Shown here in pieces: positions 19,703 to 26,915 of a stretch of DNA of 64,000 bases. This DNA is from Rivibacter subsaxonicus (GTDB lineage Bacteria > Pseudomonadota > Gammaproteobacteria > Burkholderiales > Burkholderiaceae_C). Where the stretch lies: positions 186,001-250,000 of the forward strand of contig NZ_SHKP01000006.1 of assembly GCF_004217215.1 (NCBI RefSeq). Reading direction: 5' to 3'. The notes below the pieces were generated by a model that ran no database searches, was not told the origin of the DNA, and saw only the letters and a program-made list of their open reading frames with translations. Each line of letters opens with the position of its first letter. Within the stretch, counting starts at the first letter, position 1. The position numbers were made by a program, and so were the translations under genes.

Positions 19703-21153
19703 GCTGCCACCTCCGTCGCCGGCTGCGCGGCAGCGGCACCACCACGGGAGGCGCCGCCACGGGCCGCGACCAGCGCGACCGCGCAAGATGCGATGCGCGA
19801 CTCGCGCGTGTCGGCGCGGCTGGTCAGCACGATGGGCACCCGTGCGCCGAGCACGATGCCGGCGCTGGCCGCTCCGCCCAGGTAGGCGAGCTGCTTGGCG
19901 AGCATGTTGCCGCTCTCCAGGTCGGGCACGAGCAGGATGTCGGCCGCGCCCGCGACCTCGGAGACGATGCCCTTGGTGCGCGCCGCCGCGGCCGACACCG
20001 CGTTGTCGAACGCGAGCGGCCCGTCGATGATGGCGCCCGGGATCTGGCCGCGATCGGCCATCTTGCACAGCGCGGCCGCATCCAGCGTGGCCGGCATCTG
20101 CGGGTTGACGGTCTCCACCGCTGCGAGCACGGCGACGCGCGGCTGCGCAATGCCAAACGCGTGCGCGAGCTCGATCGCATTGCGCACGATGTCGGCCTTC
20201 TCCGGCAGGGTGGGCGCGATGTTGATCGCGGCGTCGGTGATGATGAAGGGCCGCGGGTAGAACGGCGTCTGCATCACGAAGCAATGGCTCATGCGCCGGC
20301 TGGTGCGCAGACGGCTCGCGACAACCGCGCCCATCAGCTCGTCGGTGTGCAGGCTGCCCTTCATCAGCGCCTCGACCGTTCCGGCCAGCGCCAGCTCGAC
20401 GGCGCGCGCCGCCGCGGCATGACTGTGCGGCGCGTTCGCGATCTCGACACCGTCAAGGTCCAGCCCGCTCTGCGCGGCGACCTCGAGCAGCCGCTCGCGC
20501 GGGCCCACGAGCACGGGCTCGATCAGGCCGGCAGCGCGCGCGTCCAGCGCAGACGACAAGCTGAGCGCGTCGCACGGATGGACGACGGCCACCCTCAAGC
20601 GGCCCAGCGGTCGCACGTCCTGCAGCAGGCGCACGAGGTCGTCGCCCTGCGACAGCTCGATGCGCACGTGCGGCAGCGCGCTGCGCGCTCGCTCGATGTG
20701 CTGCGCGGGCGCGACCACGGTGGCCTGGCCCGTCAACACGGTCTCGCCGTTGCCGTTCACGCAGTGGCAGTCGAGCACGACCTGCCGCTCCTTCGCTTCG
20801 CGACGCGTCACGGTGACGGTGATGGTGAGCGTGTCGCCGACGTGCACCGGCGCGAGGAACTCCAGCGTCTGGCTGACGTAGGCGGCTCCTGGCCCGGGCA
20901 GCCGCGTGCCGAGCACCGCGGAGATCAGCGACGCAGCCCACATGCCGTGCGCGACGACGCCGCCAAACGGCGTGGACGCGGCGAACTCGGCGTCGAAGTG
21001 GGTCGGGTTGACGTCGCCGGACATCGCTGCGAAGAGCTGGATGTCGGCCGCGCTGAGCGTGCGCTCGATGCTTGCGTGATCGCCGATGGCGATCTCGTCG
21101 AAGGTGCGGTTGCGCAGGACTTCGAAGTCCTCGGGGTTCAGGGATCTGGACAT
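19699..21153 (-). CDS. Bifunctional MaoC-like hydratase / phosphate acyltransferase
   Basis: 484-aa fusion. The N-terminal part (about 1-150) is a MaoC/hot-dog domain: ADIQLFAAMSGDVNPTHFDA, ASTPFGGVVAHGMWAASLIS, FLAPVHVGDTLTITVTVT; the Asp/His dyad of R-specific enoyl-CoA hydratases is present. The C-terminal part (about 160-470) is a PTA/PTB phosphotransacylase (RVAVVHPCDALSLSSAL, KGSLHTDELMGAVV, IITDAAINIAPTL, ESGNMLAKQLAYLGGA). It would link hydration of an enoyl-CoA to conversion of an acyl-CoA into acyl-phosphate for the adjacent kinase. Start 21153 (MSRSLNPEDFEVL) fits the family; the frame is open to 21201. The substrate chain length is not known. Confidence 0.92.
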   Translation of the reverse strand: MSRSLNPEDFEVLRNRTFDEIAIGDHASIERTLSAADIQLFAAMSGDVNPTHFDAEFAASTPFGGVVAHGMWAASLISAVLGTRLPGPGAAYVSQTLEFLAPVHVGDTLTITVTVTRREAKERQVVLDCHCVNGNGETVLTGQATVVAPAQHIERARSALPHVRIELSQGDDLVRLLQDVRPLGRLRVAVVHPCDALSLSSALDARAAGLIEPVLVGPRERLLEVAAQSGLDLDGVEIANAPHSHAAAARAVELALAGTVEALMKGSLHTDELMGAVVASRLRTSRRMSHCFVMQTPFYPRPFIITDAAINIAPTLPEKADIVRNAIELAHAFGIAQPRVAVLAAVETVNPQMPATLDAAALCKMADRGQIPGAIIDGPLAFDNAVSAAAARTKGIVSEVAGAADILLVPDLESGNMLAKQLAYLGGAASAGIVLGARVPIVLTSRADTRESRIASCAVALVAARGGASRGGAAAAQPATEVAA

Positions 21154-21175
21154 GATGGATGAAGGGCACAGGGCC

Positions 21176-21955
21176 TTAGGCGATGATGTGGAAGCCGCCA
21201 TCGACGTAGTGCACGTCGCCGGTGATCGCGCGCGCGGCGTCGCTGACGAGGAACGCGCACAGCGAGCCGACGTCGTCGATCTCGACCTCGCGCGCGAGCG
21301 GGGCGCGGCGACGGGCGTCGTCGATCAGCTCGTCGAAGGAGGCGATGCCGGATGCGGCGCGGGTGCGGATCGGGCCGGGCGAGACCGCGTGCACGCGGAT
21401 GCCGCTCGGGCCAAGCTCGGAGGCGAGGTAGCGCACCGAAGACTCGAGCGCGGCCTTCACCGGCCCCATCACGCCGTAGTGCGGCACCACCTCGGCGGCG
21501 CCGTGGAAGCTCATGGTCAGCAGCGTGCCGCCACCCGCCATCAGCGGTTCGGCCAGGCGGGCCATGCGCGTGAACGAATGGCACGAGACGTCCATCGCGC
21601 GGGCGAAGCCCTCACGCGAGGTGTCGGTGACTCGGCCATGCAGGTCGGCGGCGGGCGCGAACGCGATCGAGTGCAACACGAAGTCGAGCCGTCCCCAGCG
21701 CTCGCGCACCTCGTCGAACACGGCCTCCATGGCGCCTGGCTGCTCGACGTCGAGCGCCATTGCGATCGGCGCTCCCAGCTCGCGGGCGAGCGGCTCCACG
21801 TGCGGGCGCGCCTTGTCGTTGAGCCAGGTCACGGCGAGCTCGGCGCCGCAGCGGCGCAGGATGCGCGCGCAGCCGTAGGCGATGCTGTGCTGGTTGGCGA
21901 TGCCGACGATCAGGCCCTTGCGGCCGGCGAGCAGTGTTTCCGATTGGGTGTCCAT
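21176..21955 (-). CDS. fabI: Enoyl-ACP reductase, FabI type (paralogue in cluster)
   Basis: 259-aa short-chain dehydrogenase of the FabI class. The nucleotide-binding start GLIVGIANQHSIAYGCARIL, the SIAFAP segment and the catalytic Tyr-x6-Lys (HYGVMGPVKAALESSVRYLA) are all visible, as is the end GDVHYVDGGFHIIA. AGGAGC precedes the ATG. It reduces 2-enoyl thioesters with NAD(P)H. Its position in a DUF3141/PTA/AckA cluster, rather than with fatty-acid genes, suggests it is a second, specialised copy. TSFHGAAEVV replaces the more common SYLGAERAI, which fits a diverged paralogue. Confidence 0.9.
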   Translation of the reverse strand: MDTQSETLLAGRKGLIVGIANQHSIAYGCARILRRCGAELAVTWLNDKARPHVEPLARELGAPIAMALDVEQPGAMEAVFDEVRERWGRLDFVLHSIAFAPAADLHGRVTDTSREGFARAMDVSCHSFTRMARLAEPLMAGGGTLLTMSFHGAAEVVPHYGVMGPVKAALESSVRYLASELGPSGIRVHAVSPGPIRTRAASGIASFDELIDDARRRAPLAREVEIDDVGSLCAFLVSDAARAITGDVHYVDGGFHIIA

Positions 21956-21967
21956 GAGTTGCTCCTG

Positions 21968-24331
21968 TTATCTGGTGGTGGCAGCTTTGCGTGCCGGCGT
22001 CGCGCGGCGCGTACGCGCCTCCTGCGGCGCGGCCGGCGCGAGCACCGCGCGGATGCGCTCGAGCATCGCCTTCTGCGCCGCGGTCGGCCGGATGCTCTGC
22101 ACCCGCTTGTCGACGAGCACGCGCTCGATCAGCGTGAGCAGGCGTTTGCGGTCCTGCGGCGCGCTCAGCAACGCTGGCAAGGTCTCGACGGCCTGGTCGG
22201 GCCGATGCCGGACGATCACTTCCTGCGCGCCGCCGATGCGGCGCACCTCGACCGGCGGCAGCTCGGGCAGCAGCTCGCGGTAGTCCTCGAGCAGATCACG
22301 CGCGAGTTGCACCCGCGCCAGCGGCAGTTGCTCGTCGTCGTGCGCCATCAGCACGGCGACGCGGGCCAGTGCCTCCGCGTAGCCGCCCTGGTCGATGCGG
22401 GACAGCGCGTCCTGGACCAGACCGGATTCCACCGCCGCCGCCGCGTTCGGGGCGCCCGCGGGTTCGCGCTCGACGCAGTGCTCATAGAGATTGCCGTAGA
22501 GCTGGAAGAAACTCGCTTCGGCCACCGCATCGCGCATCGCACGCCAGCCGTCGAGCGAGGTGCTCACCAGCGCCGACGCGGTAGCCTCGGCGCGGCGCGC
22601 TGGATGGTCGGCGGCCACCGCCTGGCGCTGCGCCTTCGTCAGCTGCGCCGCGGGGCCGAGCCACCACATGGACGGATTGAGATCGGAGACCGCCCAGCGC
22701 TGCCAGCGCAGCGGATGGAAGATGCGTTGCAGCAGCGCGCCCTCTTCGCTCGCGAGCGTCTTCACCAGCGGCCGGCCGAACAGCTCGTAGGCGCGCTGGT
22801 TGAACTCGGAGACCGCGTTCAGCGCCTCGAAGGGCCGCTCGTCGTCGCGCTCGAAGCGGTTGAGCCGCGCGGCGATGTCCTCGAGCCGCAGCTCGACGAA
22901 GCTGACCTCGTAACTCGGCGTCCCGGCGTCGTCATGGCTCTCCTCGATGCGCATGCCGTAGAGCCCGGGCGGCAGGGCCTCGATCGACTGCAGCACCGAG
23001 ACGATCTGCGCGTGCTCCTTCTTCGCCACCTTGCCGGAGACGAAGATGCCGAGGTGGCCGATGTCCTCGTGCATCAGGCCGACGATCACCTGCCCGCGCA
23101 GCTTGATCTCTTCCGTGCTGCGGTAGACGTCGGCGACCCAGTTGAAGGCCTGCTGCGGCGGCGTGATGTTGTCACCCAGCGAGGCGAACAGCACGATCGG
23201 CACCTTCACGTCGCGCAGGTCGAAGGCACCGCCTTCGCCCGAGCGCTCGGTGCCGGCCCACAGCCGGTTGCCGACGAACAGGTTCTGCGTGATCCACTCG
23301 ATCTCGTTGCGGTCGAGCAGGTAGTAGCCGCCCCACCAGCGTTCGAACTCGAGGAAGCGCGCCGGCTCGGTGTCGGCGTTCGCGAACACGTGGTAGTACT
23401 TGTCCCAGAAGGTGTTGGCCGGGTTCAGGTTCTCGAAGTTCTGCACCAGCCAGGCGCCATCGAAGGTGCCTGCGCCGAGGTCCGAGGTCAGCGATGCCAG
23501 CCAGGTGCCGCCGAGCAGCCCGCCGGCGTAGCGCATCGGGTTGTCGCCCGCGCCCTCGCGCCACGCGCCGCCCCAGTACGACATCGGCGCGCCAACGACG
23601 ACCACCGGGCCGGTGTCCTCGGGGCTGGCGGCGGCCAGCATCATGGCCGCCCAGCCGGCCTGGCAGTTGCCGACGATGGCCGGCTTCGGCGCGTCGGGAT
23701 GCAACTCGCGCACGTGTCTCACGAACGCCCGCTCGGCGTTGCAGACATCGAGCAGCGTCTGGCCCGGTACGGGATCCCGGAAGAACATGACGAAGTACAC
23801 CGGGTGGCCCGCACGCAGCGCGACGCCCACCTGCGAGTCGTCCTTGAAGCCGCCGATGCCGGGGCCGTGGCCGCCGCGCGGATCGATGATCACGTAGGGC
23901 CGGCGTCGGTCATCGATCGCCAGGCCCTCGGGCGGCACGATGCGCAGCAGCGCGTAGTTCACCGGCTGCTGGAAGGTGCGGCCGTCCATCACCATCTCGT
24001 GCTCGAAGTGCAGCACCGGCGGCAAGCCCTGTTGCTCGTGCTCGATGAAGATGTTGCCGCGCTGGCGCAGCGTGTCGCAGAAGATCAGCGAACGCTGGAC
24101 GAAGTCGACCGCGTACTGCGTGCCGCTGGCCCACAGCTCCCACGGCGCGACGGGCTGCGGTGGCGCGCCGGCGGCCTGCTGTTGCCAAGCCTCGCGGATG
24201 CGTTCGTTGATCTGCGTCAAGGCCGTCGTCGTGCGCGCCTGCAGCAGCTGCGCGACCTTGGTCGAGACGTCCTGGCCTGCCGTCGGCCCGGAGAGTGCGG
24301 GCGCGGGATTCACAGCGGTAGTGGTGTTCAT
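21968..24331 (-). CDS. DUF3141 protein, PHA-synthase-like alpha/beta hydrolase
   Basis: 787-aa cytoplasmic protein of the DUF3141 family. The central alpha/beta-hydrolase core has the lipase-like box VGNCQAGWAAMM with Cys223 as the nucleophile, the same G-x-C-x-G arrangement as in polyhydroxyalkanoate synthases. It also has YVIIDPRGGHGPGIGGFKDD, PIVLFASLGDNITPPQQAFN and HEDIGHLGIFVSGKV (candidate catalytic Asp and His). The C-terminal third is helical and unlike PhaC. First gene of the minus-strand cluster, 12 bases before fabI. The family's reaction is not established; thioester polymerisation or hydrolysis is inferred from the Cys box only. Confidence 0.9.
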   Translation of the reverse strand: MNTTTAVNPAPALSGPTAGQDVSTKVAQLLQARTTTALTQINERIREAWQQQAAGAPPQPVAPWELWASGTQYAVDFVQRSLIFCDTLRQRGNIFIEHEQQGLPPVLHFEHEMVMDGRTFQQPVNYALLRIVPPEGLAIDDRRRPYVIIDPRGGHGPGIGGFKDDSQVGVALRAGHPVYFVMFFRDPVPGQTLLDVCNAERAFVRHVRELHPDAPKPAIVGNCQAGWAAMMLAAASPEDTGPVVVVGAPMSYWGGAWREGAGDNPMRYAGGLLGGTWLASLTSDLGAGTFDGAWLVQNFENLNPANTFWDKYYHVFANADTEPARFLEFERWWGGYYLLDRNEIEWITQNLFVGNRLWAGTERSGEGGAFDLRDVKVPIVLFASLGDNITPPQQAFNWVADVYRSTEEIKLRGQVIVGLMHEDIGHLGIFVSGKVAKKEHAQIVSVLQSIEALPPGLYGMRIEESHDDAGTPSYEVSFVELRLEDIAARLNRFERDDERPFEALNAVSEFNQRAYELFGRPLVKTLASEEGALLQRIFHPLRWQRWAVSDLNPSMWWLGPAAQLTKAQRQAVAADHPARRAEATASALVSTSLDGWRAMRDAVAEASFFQLYGNLYEHCVEREPAGAPNAAAAVESGLVQDALSRIDQGGYAEALARVAVLMAHDDEQLPLARVQLARDLLEDYRELLPELPPVEVRRIGGAQEVIVRHRPDQAVETLPALLSAPQDRKRLLTLIERVLVDKRVQSIRPTAAQKAMLERIRAVLAPAAPQEARTRRATPARKAATTR

Positions 24332-24360
24332 GGACAGGCACGTTATCGGCCGGCCGCGGG

Positions 24361-24434
24361 CGAGTCGTCAGCGAAAGGTCGCGCTTCGGTCGCGACCGAC
24401 GCCGAGACAACAACGACCTTTCGCTGACGACTCG
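24361..24434. repeat. Palindromic dispersed repeat, copy 2 (perfect 21-bp arms)
   Basis: Left arm 24361-24381 begins CGAGTCGTCAGCGAAAGGTC and is exactly repeated in inverse order at 24414-24434; the loop is 32 bases. It lies between the divergent DUF3141 and CoA-transferase genes, so it could affect either promoter. Related copies are at 16141 (imperfect palindrome) and at 7046 and 15830 (half-units). Confidence 0.85.
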
Positions 24435-24509
24435 GAGGTGCGTGCCGCCTAAGCTGAGCGCCGTATCGAATCACGCTCGAAGGCCGTTACCGGCAGGTCG
24501 AGCCACAGC

Positions 24510-25157
24510 ATGAAGACCATTTCCTTGCACGACGCGGTGGCGCTGATCCCCGACGGCGCCCGCCTGATGATTGGCGGGTTCATGGGCGTGGGAACGCCCG
24601 AACGCGTGATCGACGAGCTGGTGCGCCAGCGCAAGCGCGACCTCACCGTGATCGCCAACGACAACGCGCTGCCGGGCGTCGGCATCGGCAAGCTGGTGAG
24701 CGCCGGACTGGTCCGCAAGACCATTGCCAGCCACATCGGGCTCAACCCCGAAACGCAGAAGAAGATGCTGGCCGGCGAGATGGAGGTCGAGCTGGTGCCG
24801 CAGGGCACGCTGATCGAGCGCATCCGGGCCGCAGGCTTCGGACTGGGCGGCGTTCTCACGCCCACCGGCGTCGGCACTGTCGTCGAAGAGGGCAAGCAGC
24901 GCATCCAGGTCGACGGCAGGCCGTTCCTCCTCGAGACCGCGCTTCGCGCCGACTTCGCGCTGGTGCAGTCCTTCCTCGCCGACTACATCGGCAACCTGCA
25001 ATACGCCCTGACCGCGCGCAACTTCAATCCGGTCATCGCGATGGCGGCCGACACGGTGATCGTCGAGGCCGAGAACATCGTCCCGGTCGGCGTCATCGCA
25101 CCCGACCATGTGATGACGCCCGCGCCGGTCGTCGACTATCTGATCGCGAGCAAGTGA
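24510..25157 (+). CDS. 3-oxoacid/acetate CoA-transferase subunit A
   Basis: 215-aa alpha subunit of a class I CoA-transferase (AtoD/ScoA type). Signatures: GARLMIGGFMGVGTPERVID, NDNALPGVGIGKLVSAGLV, HIGLNPETQKKMLAGEMEVE and LVPQGTLIERIRAAGFGLGG. It pairs with the subunit B gene four bases downstream and transfers CoA between a short-chain acid and acetyl- or succinyl-CoA. Divergent from the DUF3141-fabI-pta-ackA cluster, with which it would share acyl-CoA and acyl-phosphate pools. The true donor and acceptor cannot be told. Confidence 0.94.
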   Translation: MKTISLHDAVALIPDGARLMIGGFMGVGTPERVIDELVRQRKRDLTVIANDNALPGVGIGKLVSAGLVRKTIASHIGLNPETQKKMLAGEMEVELVPQGTLIERIRAAGFGLGGVLTPTGVGTVVEEGKQRIQVDGRPFLLETALRADFALVQSFLADYIGNLQYALTARNFNPVIAMAADTVIVEAENIVPVGVIAPDHVMTPAPVVDYLIASK

Positions 25158-25161
25158 CGCC

Positions 25162-25812
25162 ATGGACGCCCAGACCCTCATTGCAAAGCGCATCGCCCAA
25201 GAGCTGCGGCCGGGCATGCTGGTCAACCTCGGCATCGGCATCCCGACGCTGGTCGCCAACCACGTGCCGGCCGGCATGCACATCTACTTCCAATCGGAGA
25301 ACGGACTGATCGGTACCGGCCCTGTCCCGCAGGAGGGCTTGGCCCAGGCACGACTCACCGATGCGGCGGGGCGGCCGGTCTCGGCCCTGCCCGGTGCCTG
25401 CGCTTTCGACAGCGCGATGTCCTTCGGCCTGATTCGCGGCGGGCACCTCGACATGACCGTGCTCGGCGGCCTGCAGGTCGACGAACACGGGCTGCTCGCC
25501 AACTGGATGATCCCCGGCAAGATGGTGCCGGGCATGGGCGGCGCGATGGATCTGGTCGCCGGCGCCAGGCGCGTCGTGGTTGCGATGCAGCACACCGCGA
25601 AGGGTCAGTCGAAGCTCGTGCGCACGTGCAGCCTGCCGCTCACCTCGGTGCGCCCGGTCGATCTCGTCGTCACGGAGCTGGCGGTGATCGGCTTCGCCGG
25701 CGGCCGCGCCACCTTGCTGGAGACGGCGCCCGGCGTGACGGTCGAGCAGGTCCTCGCGGCGACCGAAGCCGAGCTCCACGTGCCCGAGACCGTGGGCACG
25801 ATGCCGATCTGA
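25162..25812 (+). CDS. 3-oxoacid/acetate CoA-transferase subunit B
   Basis: 216-aa beta subunit (AtoA/ScoB type). The catalytic glutamate motif SENGLIGTGP is present, preceded by LVNLGIGIPTLVANHVP and followed by the typical GGHLDMTVLGGLQVDEHGLL and GMGGAMDLVAGARRVVVAMQ. The CoA ester forms on this Glu in the family. Four-base spacing from subunit A shows a shared transcript. Confidence 0.95.
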   Translation: MDAQTLIAKRIAQELRPGMLVNLGIGIPTLVANHVPAGMHIYFQSENGLIGTGPVPQEGLAQARLTDAAGRPVSALPGACAFDSAMSFGLIRGGHLDMTVLGGLQVDEHGLLANWMIPGKMVPGMGGAMDLVAGARRVVVAMQHTAKGQSKLVRTCSLPLTSVRPVDLVVTELAVIGFAGGRATLLETAPGVTVEQVLAATEAELHVPETVGTMPI

Positions 25813-25926
25813 TAGACGCCGATGGCGCTCGCAGCGACAAGACCACCCGCTGCCCCCGTTCCCACACCCTGTACCGCACCGCGGTACAGCCACCTTCACG
25901 CCCATCCAACCCCAAGGAGAACAACC

Positions 25927-26466
25927 ATGATGACCTTTCGCCGATCGTTTCTGCTCGGCCTGGCCGCCCTCGCGCTGGCAGGCTGCGCATCCAAGCCCTC
26001 CATCTCCCGCGTCGCGGATCCGGATGTCGACTTCCATTCTTACCGCACCTTCGCCTTCGTCCGGGCGAATGGCAATCCATCTCTGATCGATCGGCGCTTT
26101 CTCGCCGCCGCACGCAGCCAGATGGAGCGCCGCGGCTACGCCTTCGATGAGCGGGCTCCGGACCTGTTGGTGAACATCGCAGCGGTTGTGGAAGATCAGC
26201 CGGGCCAGCGCGCAACGCCCGGAAACGTTCCCGGTGGGGAGAGGGTCGGGACCGAGGACTACCGCCTGGGCCGCATGGCCATCGATCTGATCGATCCGCG
26301 TCGGCGGCAGGTGATCTGGCACGGTGTGGCCGAAGGCCGGGTGACCCCGGCCATGCTGCGCGACGCGGGCACCGCCGCCGAGAAGGCTGTCGCGGCGATC
26401 TTCGACACCTTCCCCGTCAAGGCCAGCTCGACTGCCGCGGCGCCGGCGCCGAAGGCTCACCAGTGA
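25927..26466 (+). CDS. DUF4136-type lipoprotein
   Basis: 179-aa outer-membrane or periplasmic lipoprotein. AAGGAGAACAACC stands before the ATG at 25927; the signal FLLGLAALALAGC ends in a lipobox Cys. The DUF4136 pattern follows: VADPDVDFHSYRTFAF, LAAARSQMERRGYAFDERAP and DLLVNIAA. The C-terminus is Ala-rich and probably disordered. Function unknown in the family. Frame is open upstream to 25822 but without a ribosome site. Confidence 0.85.
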   Translation: MMTFRRSFLLGLAALALAGCASKPSISRVADPDVDFHSYRTFAFVRANGNPSLIDRRFLAAARSQMERRGYAFDERAPDLLVNIAAVVEDQPGQRATPGNVPGGERVGTEDYRLGRMAIDLIDPRRRQVIWHGVAEGRVTPAMLRDAGTAAEKAVAAIFDTFPVKASSTAAAPAPKAHQ

Positions 26467-26491
26467 CTTCGCACTGAGTCCGCGTCCGCGG

Positions 26492-26704
26492 TCATTCGAC
26501 CGCGCCGGGCTGAACGGCCGGCATGACGAATTGCCGTCCGATCGCGGCGCGGGCATAGAAGTAGTTGCAGCGTGCTCGCTCTGGAAGATCGTCCAGATCG
26601 ACCCTGCCGGCGGCATCGCATGGGAAGCTGAGTGCACGGCCGACGCCGAACAGCGGGTCAAAGCGCAGCACGAAGGCGGGAGGTGCTTTGTCGTGGTCTT
26701 TCAT
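26492..26704 (-). CDS. Small conserved hypothetical protein (70 aa)
   Basis: Starts MKDHDKAPPAFVLRFDPLFG and contains SFPCDAAGRVDLDDLPERAR and NYFYARAAIGRQF, a pattern I recall from short proteins of Burkholderiales without known function. No signal or membrane segment; one cysteine. It is convergent with the DUF4136 gene (25 bases apart). Confidence 0.65.
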   Translation of the reverse strand: MKDHDKAPPAFVLRFDPLFGVGRALSFPCDAAGRVDLDDLPERARCNYFYARAAIGRQFVMPAVQPGAVE

Positions 26705-26915
26705 GGTCGGCTCGTCGTTCCATGCATCGGGTAAGACAAGCGTAGGTCGCGGGACGGCGACAGTGGTCGTGATCCGGTCGCCGTTCCGTAGCCTTTTGGT
26801 CAGCCGGATCGCGCGCAACCGCACGTCGATCGGAGCCGAAGCTCAGGCACACCTGCAACGTCGCGCGGCCGCGGGCACGCATACCCCCGCGGCCGAGCCA
26901 TCGCCTCGCCAGGCC

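Noticed and set aside
24361-24434. CRISPR-like repeat
   Set aside because: Copies are palindromic, kilobases apart and without regular spacers; no cas genes are present.
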